A DNA stretch of 64,000 nt from Oncomelania hupensis (lineage: Eukaryota; Mollusca; Gastropoda; Littorinimorpha; Pomatiopsidae). The notes below the pieces were generated by a model, which was given only the letters and a program-made list of their open reading frames with translations, did no database searches and was not told the DNA's origin. Shown piece after piece: positions 33,050 to 45,016 of the stretch. The DNA lies in contig CM072525.1 of NCBI GenBank assembly GCA_036898135.1, positions 56,106,874 through 56,170,873 on the forward strand. The letters are read 5' to 3'. The position numbers and the translations under genes were made by a program. The first letter of the stretch is position 1, and each line of letters opens with the position of its first letter.

Positions 33050-33375
33050 TTATTTATTTATTTATTTAATCGTTCTTATATAGCGCTTTTTCAGCTCAAG
33101 AGCTGCTCAAGGCGCTGGCCGATACAGGATCTAACTCAAGCCGCCTGAGGCGCCAACTTGCAGCCTTTGGGCGCACCGTAATAACGCTCCAGACAACTGA
33201 GCACAATCCTGGGCAGCCAGGGATAGGGGAGAAGGACATAGGTGCATGCTGGGTGTGTTCTTGTCACCGGCACTCACCCGTCTAGGACATGAGCGTCAGG
33301 ATCTTTAAAGTCCATTATGATGGAATGTATGCAACACAGACTAGACCTCGGTTTATACTCTCATCCGAAGGAGTA
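33050..33375 (-). mobile_element. SINE, head-truncated, (TTTA)n tail on the left
   Basis: It shares the 3' domain (TATATAGCGCTTTTTC, CTCAAGGCGCTGGCCG) and the body (GATACAGGATCTAACTCAAG, GGACATGAGCGTCAGGATC) with 63139-63600. The tRNA-like head seen in that copy is missing here. It ends 60 bp upstream of the large host exon. Confidence 0.8.
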
Positions 33376-33436
33376 GGAAAACAAAAATATATGTATTTTT
33401 GACACTGGCACAATGAACATGCTTCTGCTGTTTCAG

Positions 33437-35232
33437 AATTCCTGCAAGAATACCGAATGGAGAAGAAACGCATTGCTTCTCAAGGATTTTCTCAATTAAG
33501 CAAGAAAGATAAAAGAAAATCATATAAAATCAGCTCCATCGACGCCTTGAAAATTATTCTTAATCAATTGACTTCTTCAGTGTCAAACAGTGCAGGAAAA
33601 AGTGCTGGATCGGCTGCTACTATGTCACAGGCAGAGTCTCAGCATTCCTCAAGGCACAGACCCAAAATAAGAACCACTAGTCCACTGATTAATGAGCAAG
33701 AAAACGCTGAAGGATATTCTCTTGTCCAGACGCAAAAGAAAGGAAAATCAGCAACATTTTCTGTGGAAGATATCCCATCTACCAGCAACAAGGCAGATTG
33801 CAGCAGTAAGTCTAGAACAAATGAAACTGCTGTTCCCACTGCTCCTACAAACATTTCCTCTAAATATGTAAGCAGTGCATCCACTGCAGTAAATGAATAT
33901 ACCAGGTGTGCGTCACCTATCACAAATGACCCTATCTTATTTCAAAAGAAAAGTTCTAAATCCGAGTCATCAGAATCTACAGCTACAGGGGTAAAAGGAA
34001 TGGAAGAGAGTAGGAAAGAAAGAGGAAAGGAGAAAAAGGTGAAGAAACTAAGCTCTGTAGATGCACTGCAATCAATGCTGAATGCTTTGAACAAAGCGCC
34101 AGTCAAAGCAAAATCTGCATCACTATGGGAAAAAGCTACAAAGACCAACAGTGCAAACCGTCCTAGAGTTGAACGTGAAGTGTTACAAAATCCAAAAAGG
34201 ACTAAAAGTGGGGAAAATGCCAGAGCCCAGATGGGAGAAAAAGGTGAAGAGAAAAATAACTTTTTGCTTGAGCATAAAGCAGAAGTGAAAACATCAAATG
34301 CGATTGAAACAGCAAAAACTGTTTTGGGAAAAGGAGGAAAAGATGTGTTTGAGAATGAACTTACGGAAAGCGATGGAAACGGCAACGAAGATCAGAACAA
34401 TTTACCAATCCCTTGGTCTGCTTCCACAGACTACGATAGCAGTAGTGGCGATATGATTAGGATGAAAATCAGGTGTGAAAAGGAAAGAAAATTCTGCCTC
34501 CATGACGAGTGTGAAGTAGAGTCTTCAGCTCAAGATGATGCACCAAAAGTAGTCACAGTGAGAGCTAAACGTGGCAGAAATGTGTCCAGTGATACAGAAG
34601 TAAGTGCCAAGGAAAGAAAGAAAAGGGAAACAAGTAGGAATGTGTTTGAAAGTTTTAAAACATCAGAAGTGCAGGCCATGCCACGCCACAATGTAGACAG
34701 CCAGCCAGCGACAAAGAAAGCAAGGACTGAATGTAAGAAACTGAAAAATACATGTGTAGACTTGAAAAATACACCAAGGGAGAGAGCATTAGAAGCAGAA
34801 GAGAACGAAAGAGAGAAAAAGGTGACACCAGAAAAAGATTCCACATCAAAGGACCAATTGAGAAAACTAGCAGCTTCAAAGTTCAAACCATCTAAGAAAT
34901 CAGATTCTAAGATAACACCAAATTCCAACCAGCGTCCTTTGAAATTGTCAAAACAACCAAGAGTTGCTTCCTTTGATGAGCAGGCGGCAGGTGTGATTTC
35001 CCTTCAGACTGTAGTTATTTCCCCTGATATAGCCCCATTTGCTGGTGCCTCCCAAGGTCAACACAAACAGGTGCAAGGAGCTGTGGCATCTCCAAGCTAT
35101 GAAGCAGCTACAACATTAGTGGATATGGCTAACAAGAGGCAACTAGGCACTGCTGCTGAGACCAACCCACTGGCAAACACCACGCAAGTAACAAGCACAG
35201 ACCCCCTTTCTCCTAACTCTGCAGGCATACTG
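33437..35232 (+). CDS. Large exon of a Lys/Ser-rich, probably nuclear protein (unrecognised)
   Basis: A strong acceptor (TGCTGTTTCAG, AG at 33435-33436) opens a phase-1 frame, FLQEYRMEKKRIASQGFSQL, that stays open for 599 codons. It ends at a strong donor, CTG|GTGAGT (GT at 35233-35234), in phase 0. The ATG at 33457 may be internal. The protein is disordered-looking and rich in Lys, Ser and Glu, with several basic clusters (KKDKRK, KKVKKL, KRGRN, ERKKRE, KKART) that could be nuclear signals. A short motif occurs twice: KISSIDALKIILNQL near residue 24 (from ATG) and KLSSVDALQSMLNAL near residue 198. The exon is clean of repeats. No family is recognised. Confidence 0.8.
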
Positions 35233-35603
35233 GTGAGTTTTATTTTCTTAACATGCATCTTTTAGCAAATTCTAATTTTAATTTTGCTAGATTATAGAAA
35301 TAAGTTTTGCTAGAAATAGTACATTTTTCAGCTTGTATTTATTTTTATTAAATAATTATTTCTATGTTCTGCTTATTGCATAGTATTCTAATCGGGCCAC
35401 ATTCTTTTTCTTTTAAGTTTATAGATTGTTCCACTTCAGTGCTTGAAATACTGATTTGCATACCTGAAGCAAGAATTTAGAAGAATTTATGAAAAAAGTA
35501 TATTTTGTCCATATTTCACATTCATTGTATTTATCTCTTACAACCCTAATTTTAACATCATTTATAATTTGAAGTCAACCTAAATATTAGTATGTATTTT
35601 AAT

Positions 35604-35960
35604 TTACAAGGTGACTATGAAACAAAGGGGGTGTTCGAAGCCAGGCCGCTGGGTACAGTACATACCATGAAGGTATTTGTAGACCTCAATCATGTCGCCT
35701 CGACAGCGACGGTGCTCAAGGCTTGGCAGGCCTAGGCTTTTGAGTCTTTCTGGATAAGGTTTATCTTTCAATGAGGGCAATAGTTTGGTGGCCCGCCTCT
35801 GAACATCCTCCAATTCACAGCAAAGTTGTTTTAGTTGTGGATTCCAGACTGATTGACCATATTCCAGGCTAGGACGCACTAGGCTCGTGTATAGAGATAC
35901 AAGTACTTTGACAGTCAGATTGGTGAAGGAGCGTCGGATTATACCTATAATGTTCTTATG
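35604..35960 (-). mobile_element. LINE RT C-terminal fragment in the host intron
   Basis: The minus frame reads IIRRSFTNLTVKVLVSLYTS, LVRPSLEYGQSVWNPQLKQL, VQRRATKLLPSLKDKPYPER and LKSLGLPSLEHRRCRGDMIE, the thumb/C-terminal part of a Jockey/CR1-group LINE. It lies between the two exons of the Lys/Ser-rich gene, antisense to it. It is 5'-truncated and short. Confidence 0.8.
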
Positions 35961-36029
35961 AACACATGATGAATATTATGGGGAAAAAAAGCATTCTTTT
36001 TGGTTGTACATGCTATGAAACGTTCAGCT

Positions 36030-36092
36030 TCTTGGGGGGCAAAGCCCCCCAGATCCCAACACCGGGGCTTCGCCCCTGGACCCCGGCCGGAT
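36030..36092. repeat. GC-rich hairpin pair
   Basis: GGGGGGCAAAGCCCCCC and GGGGCTTCGCCCC lie close together just upstream of the terminal exon acceptor. The style matches the CGCGAAGCGCC foldback repeats at 10411-10796 and 50040-50300. Confidence 0.7.
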
Positions 36093-36169
36093 TTCAGAGA
36101 TTTTGTCTTTCGACTGTTCCCCAGCCTGTTTACTAAACTAAAATGTTGTTCTTTGTTTTTATTTTGCAG

Positions 36170-36280
36170 GAAAGGAGCAAAGGAGCTGGCACAAGAACTG
36201 ATGAAGAGAAGAAGACGATGAAGAAGGAGTTTAGAGTGAAGTATACGTATAAGTATAAGTATAAATATAAGTATTTGTGA
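36170..36280 (+). CDS. Terminal exon of the Lys/Ser-rich protein
   Basis: The acceptor TTTTTATTTTGCAG (AG at 36168-36169) is strong. The phase-0 frame continues the large exon: ERSKGAGTRTDEEKKTMKKE, then a FRVKYTYKYKYKYKYL end and TGA at 36278-36280. The tail (KY)n is encoded by a coding TATAAG microsatellite (36241-36275). The matching phase, strong signals and similar basic composition support the pairing. The 3' UTR end is not pinpointed. An AATAAA at about 39333 is far downstream. Confidence 0.7.
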   Translation, partial: ERSKGAGTRTDEEKKTMKKEFRVKYTYKYKYKYKYL

Positions 36281-36952
36281 ATCTGAATGTTCAAAGCCTG
36301 TACGCTCCAAGGCCCAAATATGTACTGTGATGCACAGGCTGAAACAAGTATGGGTCTAAACTTGGGACGAAGTCATGGCTTATATAACAGTTTTTGAACT
36401 GGGATAACAACTGTTATAAAAACAATTGTTTAAGACATCCATGCAACAGCTTTTTGTGCTGTATTGAGGTGTTAGGCGTTGGTAAATTAGTATTGTTTTT
36501 ATTTAAAAATGAAATTCTTTTAATACTTGTGTACATATTTTGATATTAATTTTTACTCTTGTCATCATCATCCAGCATTGGTATTTTCACCATCATTGTC
36601 TTCATTATTGCTGTCATCATCGTCATCTTCAAAATCATTATCATTCTATTCAGAGTTATAATCATAATCATCATTTTCGTTAAACTATCATCATGTTCAA
36701 AGTTGGTCTTTTTTTAATACTATTTTCATAAAGTCTTCTAAATTATTGCTTCAGGTATGCAAATCACTATTTCAAGCACTGAAGTGGAACAATCTATAAA
36801 CTTAAAAGAAAAAGAATCATCATATTCATAATCAACATAGTTTGAAAGTATCTTCATAGTTTGAAAGTATAATGCTAAGAGCTTTCTTGAATTGTTTAGA
36901 ACCCCATAGTCCTGAGCATGTCTATGACATGACAGGGAATTATAAACTGCAT
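36281..36952. other. 3' flank of the Lys/Ser-rich gene
   Basis: A/T-rich, with a (CAT/ATC)-rich stretch near 36560-36690. Probably 3' UTR or intergenic. Confidence 0.5.
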
Positions 36953-37545
36953 ACCCCCGTGGGGGTGCCAGGTGTTTCAGTATAAATAGTATCCCCATTA
37001 TCTGAAAATGTATTGCTTTAAATTCCCACTGTTGCTGTCTTTCTCATTTGTTCTTTCTCATTCCTACTCTGTTCTATCAATCTATTATACTATCTTCTTC
37101 TTCACTAGACCAGTCACCTACCTTTTTTTTCTTGAAAACTCTTCCGGGACAAAACTCTTCATTTGTGTGTGAGGTCTGTTGGATCAGCTTGGGAATATTG
37201 GACGCTTTCTGCCAGGTGGTCACTGGGACTTCCTATGATGTTACTATTTAGCAATATAGGCATTTTATATGTATGTGTTTAGTTGATGTTTTATAATGTT
37301 TGTATTCTAGTTTGTTTTTATAAACGGGGGTTCGATAAATTAGAATATAGCCTCAGCGTCCCCTGCGTGGGATGTCTTTATTGTAAAATGACCGGCTGAT
37401 GGAGTGCCTTCAGTGTTACCACTAGGGTTGTTTCGGCAGATCTTTTATGCGGATCAGGGGTGAGTCCTCTTTCAGCTAAGTTGTGGTCTTGATTTTGTGG
37501 TCCTGATTCGGCTCTTTGCAGTCCGCTGGACCCTGTAGCAATGAG

Positions 37546-37577
<32 letters not shown>
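36953..37577 (+). mobile_element. Family R copy with (CTAA)n tail
   Basis: It begins at the CCCCCGTGGGGGTGCC hairpin and TATAAATAG box. It includes AATTCCCACTGTTGC, CTTTCTGCCAGGTGG and CCCTGCGTGGGATG, and ends with CCGCTGGACCCTGTAGCAA plus a (CTAA)n tail at about 37543-37577. Confidence 0.85.
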
Positions 37578-38831
37578 AAGTGAGTATTGGGTTTTTGTTG
37601 AAACTTACTCCAGTTATGCCAATGCTCACCCAGTACTATTATGAAGATTGTGTTAATTTGTGTATATATACAATCACTGTTATGAAAATTGTGTTTATTT
37701 GTGTAATCAGTCGTGTGCAACAGTTTACAACATAATTATAATTTAATATTTGCACTAGAGTGTGTATATATACAGCCTTTTCAGTAAGGGGCAAGTATTA
37801 CTGTAAAATATAACTGATTCTCAGGTTTTGCCAAGAATTTGAGTTTAAGAAAATTGCACATTAATTATGAAAGGTTTTGTTTAGTGTGTAAGATTGAGTT
37901 TGCAAGATTTTTTTCTAAGATGATATGTATTCATGTAAATGTAAGCGGTGTGATTGCTATAAGCTGTGTGATTGAAGTTGAATACTGCAAATATCTTATA
38001 TGCGTGTGACTAGATTGACCGTGTGATATTTCGAGGTGTAAAGATGCTTTTGTATTGTGCAGCTCAGATGCTAGAAATCTGTATTATTGCTACATCTACA
38101 ACTACTACTAGTACTACTACTATTGCTGCTATTTATGCTGCTACCACATCCTCCTCTTTCTCCTTCTAAGTACTACTACTATTTTATATTCCCATCAATA
38201 GTTTATTACTTTGCTTTTTTCTTTGTAATGTTATTGCAATGTACTAATTACAATTTACAGACTACTAATATTTTCAAATTCAAGAAAAGCATGATTTTTT
38301 TTTTAATAATTGTTTAAAAAAATTTTTTTATTTACTTTTATCAGTAATGCTTATAAAAAGTTTGATTTTTGTGGATTGTTGTTTTATCTATATTTAATGA
38401 ATTTCGGTGTAGTTACAAAAATAAGTATTCGTGATTTATAAAACTCCATTTTACAGATATGAACAGGATAAAAATCTAAATTTCAATCTTTGTTGTTTTT
38501 GTATTACTTTGAAATTTAGCATGTATGGAGTTGTTTTTTTTCTCTTCACAAGATGCATTGATTATTTTGTTTGATAAATATTAAATATGTTTGTACTTGT
38601 TGATTTGATAAACATTTGTTTAATCTGTTTGAAATGCTGGAGTTTTGTATTTCGCTTAATTGTTTTATATTATTGCACTTTGTTTTGGTTCACAGATTGG
38701 AATCTTCTTTGTTACGAATATAAAAGTAAACTAGAAAAAATGGACACGCAAGTGCAACCTTCGTTGCATGCCTGCTTTCTTCTACTTTTATTATGTAAAG
38801 TCTGTGCATTATTCTGAGAATGTTTATAAAA
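37578..38831. other. No gene seen
   Basis: A/T-rich sequence, possibly long 3' UTR or intergenic. No recognised repeats apart from short runs. Confidence 0.5.
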
Positions 38832-40335
38832 CAATAAGAATTTGTTCAGTTTGCGTGAGTTTGTTTAGTGAGTTTGTGTGTGTGAACAAGTGGATGAGTG
38901 AGTGTGTATATGTGTGTGTGTTTGTTGGTAGGTAGAGATTCAAGTTTCCACAAATGTTTAGTTTTGAATGCTATTCAGGTTTTGATTTTTGGATGTTTTG
39001 ACTGCTTGCTTGATATGATTCACATGACTATTCCACCATGAAGCTTTTTTTCTATTTTTTTTCTGGTTACAACTTCCTATCTCTTTATCATTTCAGATTT
39101 TCATTTATTTTAATCGTGTTCATATATTGTCTTTCTTTTCTTCTCCATAATGTCCATAATATTTATAGTTGTGTAGATATTTGTGGTATTTCTCAAGTAA
39201 ATTTGTATGGTAGTTGTTGACCAAGTTGTTAGGTTAAAGGACTTGGTTTTGTGAATATAGATTTTGTCTTTATAGGGTTGTGTGTGTTTTGTTTAATTTG
39301 CAATGTTTTGCAAAATTACTTTGTTTTTGCGAATAAATATATTTACTTGATTATGTGTGTTCCTGTTCAAAATGCAATACTCAAGATTGCTTGCTGAGGG
39401 TGAAAATGTGCTACTATACAGGGCTGAGCGGCTGGGTAATTACTAAATTAACAATACTGTACGTTGTGTAAGTTATTAAATTTATGACAGCTGATAGATT
39501 TACTTTTCTTCTTTTCTTAATTTGATGTGGATTGGTTGTGTGTAGGTGTGTGTTTGACTAGACTAAATAATTATTGGCAGCAGCAGATCTTGCAGTGTTG
39601 TTGGGTGTCTGGCTGGTGGTGGTTTTTCTGTAAAACTTGCATCAAATGGGGATGAGGAAGGGAAAGAAATTTCTTAAGATTTATAGTGACTGAATGGTCC
39701 AAGCAGTTGTACAGTGTGCATGCTTACTGCAGGTGTGTGTGTGTTGAATCCTATCCCCGTTGGGGTGCCGGGGGTTTCAGTATAAATAGTATCCCCACTT
39801 TCTGGAAATTTAGTGCTTTAAATTCCCACTGTCGCTGTCTTTCGCATTTGTTCTTTCTCATTCCTGCTCTGTTCTATCAATCTGCTATACTATCTTCTTC
39901 GCTAGACCAGTCACCTACCTTTTTTCTTGAAAGCCCTTCCGGGACAAGACTCCTTATTTGTGTGTGAGGTCTGTTGGATCAGCTTGGGACTATTGGACGC
40001 TTTCTGCCAGGTGGTCACTAGGGCTTCCTATGATGTTATTATTTAGCAATGTAGGCATTTTATATGTATGTGTTTTGTTGATATTTTATAATGATCTTTG
40101 TATTCTATTTAGTTTTTTTTTAAACGGGGGTTTGATAAATTTGAGTGTAGCCTCAGCGTCCCCTGCGTGGGATGTCTTTATTGTAAAGTGACTAGCTGGT
40201 GGAGTGCCTTCAGTTTTACCACTAGGATTCTTTCGGCAGATCTTTTATGCGGATCAGGGATTGTCCGGTCCTCATTTGGCTCGGAAGAGTCCGCTGGTCA
40301 CCTGGACCTAAAGCAATAATCATGTAATGTAATGT
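38832..40335 (+). repeat. Left arm of a large inverted duplication
   Basis: From TAAAACAATAAGAATTTG at 38832 to the family R tail near 40335 this segment matches the reverse complement of 64000 down to about 60536, once later insertions in the right arm are removed. It therefore serves as the empty-site reference for those insertions. Confidence 0.85.
39750..40335 (+). mobile_element. Family R copy with (TAATG)n tail
   Basis: Full-length shorter form, starting CCCCGTTGGGGTGCCGGGGG, TATAAATAG at 39781-39789, ending CTAAAGCAATAATCATG plus TAATG units. Shared by both arms of the inverted duplication, so it predates it. Confidence 0.9.
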
Positions 40336-41324
40336 TAAATGACCGAAAAAAAAATTAAAGAAATCAACAACTGTGTTTGATTAGTATCAGCACAGGTTGT
40401 ACATTTTTGGTTGTTACACACAAATTTATATGAAACAAAATGATATTTATAACCAACAGCAATTTTGAGGTAGACCAGAAACAACTGTGCTTTTTGTCAG
40501 TTTGTGGATAGCTGTGCTAAACCAGACAACTTTCATTTATGAAATTATAACTTGGGGAACAAAAATCACTGTCAAACAAATCACCCATAAAAATGTTTGG
40601 CAGTCAAATATGTACACCAAGTAATGACCAAATAATAACGTTTATTTAAAAAATGGTTATTGATTATTTGGTTTTTTTGTTTAAAAAACTTTTGGGTTTT
40701 TATTTTTCTTCTTTATATATAATCATCTCCAAAACATCATCTTCTATTTTTTTATTTTCTCTCTTTGTTTTTTGTTTCACTTCATGAAATTGTATTTTGA
40801 GCATATATTGATGAAACGCTTTTGTTATTAAAAGTTATTCATCAATTGTTTTTGTACAAAAACTGTTTACATAAACAATAAATACATTAATTCATATTAA
40901 TATAACCAAGTTGAAAAAAATTAGGTTTGAACCCAGTAATTAAGTTTTGAAAAAAAACCATAACAGTAACAAAACAAAAATACGTATAATAATTCAACAG
41001 TTTACAAATCATTTTTATTTGGTTTGTATATGTAGCACACTTTTGACCAAGTTTATTTTTTTGTTTTTGAACTATAGAATGCATATATATAGAACAAAGA
41101 TAGCACTGAGATAATACTAATAGAATTGAGAAATAAACTCAATTTTGAGAAATTTGTTGTTTCAACACTCCCACAATAAATGCAGCTTGCTGTACAATAA
41201 GGGAGCGTCCGCAAATTTTCTCTGCCATTTTTAGACTTTTCAATTTAGTTGTCAACACCGACACAAATCTCCTCAGCATCAGGTACTTTAAGTCAGTCAG
41301 TCAATCATTTGTCACAGTTGGTTG
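40336..41324. other. No gene seen
   Basis: A/T-rich intergenic sequence. Confidence 0.6.
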
Positions 41325-41567
41325 TCACTGGTATAATTCAGACAAGAACCATTTACTGCTACTGAAAATATGTTCTTGCTGGGGTGTTTTTTGGGTTTTG
41401 CGTTTGCGCGCTAGAAAAGTACTTTTTTCTCTTAGGTTTATTTTCTGTAAAACAACTGCTAAATCGTCCTCCTTTACCTTAAAACTTTTTGCCAACAACC
41501 TAACGTCCCACCTTCGTTCAACGCGATTCAAGCTGTGGATTACCGTTTTACCGTTTTCAACTCGTCA
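41325..41567 (-). CDS. Short protein-like frame of unknown identity
   Basis: The minus-strand frame is open after a TGA near 41568 and reads RVENGKTVIHSLNRVERRWD, VRLLAKSFKVKEDDLAVVLQ, KINLREKSTFLARKRKT, and ends SKWFLSELYQ. The amphipathic, charged composition is unlike repeat translation, and AATCCACAG|CTTGAATC could be an acceptor at the N-terminal side. It could be the last exon of a small gene, a processed pseudogene, or part of the LINE 5' UTR that follows on the other strand. No family is recognised. Confidence 0.3.
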
Positions 41568-41885
41568 ACTACGTGTGAGCACACCCAACATGGCGGCTCT
41601 CGTCGAATTTCCGACCTTCTGAGCAACTGTAAGTACAATATTTTCTCCTCACAGTTCTACCTGATGCAAAACACAAATGAAGAATTTTCTAATCTACATT
41701 GAGTACCATCTACTCTTGCTCCTTCTACTGTCTCCTCTCACTCCACTGGACTGGACAAGGTCGCTCATTCTACTGTCTCCTCTCACTCCACTGGACTAGA
41801 CAAGGTCGCGTTTACCGCCGACCACCCAACCATCACCCTCACCCGCCCGAACGTTACTTTACGATTTCCAAACACAGTGCTAAAA

Positions 41886-42362
41886 ACCATGCCATCTGCT
41901 GATGTAACCTCTACCAGTGATAGCCATACGTCGAAATACCCATGCGGTACATGTGACAAGACTGTCACTGGGGACGACAGAGGAGTAGAGTGTGAAACCT
42001 GCGGACAGTGGTTCCATCTTGCCTGCCAAAGCTTTCCCGACAATACAACAGAGTATGAGAGACTAGGTGACAGCGATGTCATATGGAAATGCATTATCTG
42101 CCAAAACGCTAACTACAGCACGATTGCATATGACTTATTTGGATTACAAGGCACAAACAACTCTAACAACCTGCACAATTCATCTTCCCACTCTCTGAAC
42201 TCCACTGAATCCTCCATGCCTATATCAACGGACTTCAATCTTTACCACGCATCCACACCTACCCGAGCATCCCGACAGAATAAGACCTTTAACCGACCCC
42301 TGCGCTTCCTGAATGTAAACTTTCAATCCATCACAGGAAAAAGGCTGAAACAAGAAACGTGA
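41886..42362 (+). pseudogene. LINE N-terminal PHD finger region
   Basis: The frame starts MPSADVTSTSDSH and forms a C4HC3 zinc finger: YPCGTCDKTV, VECETCGQWFHLAC and DVIWKCIICQ. A Ser/Asn-rich linker follows, then RPLRFLNVNFQSITGK, the start of the endonuclease. PHD fingers often bind histone tails. Some CR1-group LINEs carry them, possibly to guide chromatin targeting. The frame breaks just after GKRLK. The upstream in-frame ATG at 41877 is an alternative start. Confidence 0.75.
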
Positions 42363-43860
42363 TAGACAGCACCAAGCCAGATGTCATCACTGGCACAGAG
42401 ACCTACCTCGACTCTTCCATCCTCACCAGCGAAATCCTGCCATCCACTTACAACATCTTTCCACGCCACATGAACACAGATGGAGGAGGATTGCTGATAG
42501 CAGTCGCTGACCACCTGTCCTGCCACGAAGTGCCAGAACTATCCATCCAAGACTGCGAATTCATTTGGGTTAAAATCAAATTGAAAGGAAGACGCCAACT
42601 TCTAATCGCTTCCTACTACAGACCAGATGATGGAGACGAACCCAGCCTTGTCAACTTCGTCAGCTCCACTCAACGTGCAGTCGCCACTTAAGCGTCTATG
42701 GTTATTGGTGGTGACTTCAATTTTCCAGCTTTTGATTGGGCCACCAAGACACTTAAATTTACCAACAGACATCCAGGCCTTCACCGACAATTCCTTGAGC
42801 ACCTAAGCGACCTAGGACTCGAGCAAATGGTCATGCTCCCCACTCGCGGAGACAACATCCTTGACCTGTTCCTCACCAGTCACCCCTCCCTCGTATCTCG
42901 AGTTGAATGCCTACCAGGCATCTCCGATCATGCAGCTGATGACCTGTCCAACTCTGTCTTGGCTTCCTTTGATGAAAATAGAAACACTGAAGAATTATGG
43001 GCAGCATTAAAAGACGGAATTGAAACAATTACAGAAGAACATATTCCTCGCAAGACCCTCGGACGGAAGTTCAATAAACCATGGGTCGACCCTGTCACAC
43101 TACGACTAATTAAGAGGAGAAACAGGATCTACAAGCGATGGAAAAAGACAGGAGAAGAAAAGCTGCGAGAAGAAATCAAGACCCTAAAGCGGACTGTTCA
43201 GAGAAATCTGCGCCGTTCTTACTGGACCTACACTGAAAACATGTTTAAGGACAACCCGTCCGATCCAACAAGACGGACAAACAACAAACAGTTCTGGACA
43301 TACATTAAGGCACAGCGAACTGAAGCATCTGGAGTCGCACCGTTGAAAGTTGACGGCAAGCTGATAACAGACGCTAACGAGCGCGTCGAAGTCCTTAACA
43401 ATCAATTTCATTCGGCCTTCAGCCCCAAAATCTCCTGCACTCCACAAGAATTTATAGCGAGGACCAATCTTCAACCCCTCAGTGAAAACTTCCCCATCTG
43501 CAGCTTCATTGACATCACTGTCCCAGGAGCCTCGAAGTTACTCAAAGACCTTGACCCCAATAAAACCCCAGGCCCTGACGGCATCAGCCCCAGAGTCCTC
43601 AAAGAACTTGCCACTGAACTCGCCCCTGCACTTACTATCCTCTTCTGAAGTTCCCTAAACTCTGGAGTAGTTCCTCAAGACTGGAAAACTGCCAACGTTA
43701 CACCTGTTTTTAAGAAAGGTGAACGATACAAAGCTGAAAATTACCGCCCCATATCCCTAAAAAGTGTCCCCTGTAAGATCATGGAACACATCATCACCAG
43801 CTCCATCATGTCCTTCGCAGAGGCCCAAGGCATCATCACAGATGCGCAGCATGCATGGTT
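42339..43860 (+). pseudogene. LINE endonuclease and RT linker
   Basis: KPDVITGTETYLDSSI, LIASYYRPDDGDEP, VIGGDFNFPAFDW, RGDNILDLFLTS and LPGISDHAA are successive blocks of an APE-type endonuclease. The conserved Asp/Asn (GDFN) and His (SDH) are kept. RT begins with DPNKTPGPDGISPRVLKEL and NVTPVFKKGERYKAENYRP. In-frame stops lie at 42689-42691 and 43646-43648. The enzyme would nick target DNA to prime reverse transcription. Confidence 0.8.
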
Positions 43861-45016
43861 TCCGACAACGCCGTTCCTGTGAGAGCCAACTTGTTGGGCT
43901 TGTGGATGAAATTTCGGATGACCTTGAAAAGGGAAAGCAAACAGATGCCCTAATAATGGACTTCTCTAAGGCCTTTGACAAGGTGTGTCACTCGCTCCTA
44001 ATCCACAAGCTCAGCCATTATGGCATCTCCGGTAAAGTACTCAGCTGGATAGAAGCCTTCCTTGCTGATAGGCAGCAGCGCGTAGTGGTGGACGGGGCTG
44101 TCTCAGGACCTGCTCCTGTAGAGTCTGGAGTGCCTCAAGGATCCGTACTGGGCCCAAGCCTCTTTGTACTTTACATTAACGACCTCCCAGAAAAAGGGAA
44201 AATAACAACCCGGCTATTTGCTGATGACACTATGTGCCATAAAACAGTCAACACCACTGCTGATCAGTCTGTCCTACAAGATGACCTCAACCAACTGGCA
44301 GAGTGGGAGCAACGGTGGCTCATGTGCTTCCATCCTGACAAGTGTCAGACACTCCGTGTCACGAGGAAAAGGAAGCCTCTGCCTTGTGCATACCACCTCC
44401 ACGGCCACACTCTATCTACAGTTGACAAGGCCAAGTACCTGGGGGTCACCATTGAGAGCAATCTACAGTGGGACACCCACATCACCACCAGCGTAACCAA
44501 CAAAGCCAACAAAACACTTGGATTTCTGAGAAGAAATCTCAAAATCGGCTGCTAGAAGATCAAGCGCCAAGCGTACACCTCACTCGTCCGCCCTATCCTG
44601 GAATACGCGTGCCCAGCGTGGGACCCTCACACCAGCAAGAATATCCAGCGCATTGAAGCTGTACAGCGCCGTGCAGCCAGATGGGTGGTGCGTCGCTACC
44701 GCCAGACTTCAAGTGTGGCTGAAATGCTTGAACACCTACAATGGTCCACACTCCAGGATCGCCGCCGCCAAGCCAGACTCTGCCTGTTCTACAAGCAGCA
44801 CAAAGGCCTAACTGTGATCACATCCTCCAGGAAACCCACCTCTGCTCCACCCCTGAAGATTACCCACCAGACGCACTCTGAGCAGTACCAGCTGCCTTCT
44901 TGCAGAACTGCATACAGGCAACAAACCTTCTTCCCACGCACCATTGCCGATTGGAATGCTCTCCCAGAAGAGGCTGTTCGCAGCCAAACTCTGGAAGAGT
45001 TCAAATCCCGGATCTA
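43764..45016 (+). pseudogene. LINE reverse transcriptase core and C-terminus
   Basis: After a short duplication (GCATGCAT near 43848-43856) shifts the frame, the RT continues: HGFRQRRSCESQL, ALIMDFSKAFDKVCHSLLIH (motif A), ESGVPQGSVLGPSLFVLYIN (motif B) and TTRLFADDTMCHK (catalytic box). It then shows AKYLGVTIESNLQWD and SLVRPILEYACPAWDPHTS. It ends RTIADWNALPEEAV near 45016. A TAG at 44553-44555 interrupts it. The palm residues are intact but the protein cannot be made whole. Confidence 0.85.

Noticed and set aside
33639..34928. Antisense frames opposite the large Lys/Ser-rich exon
   Set aside because: They are Phe/Ser-rich mirrors of the plus-strand lysine codons, and the plus strand has strong splice signals.
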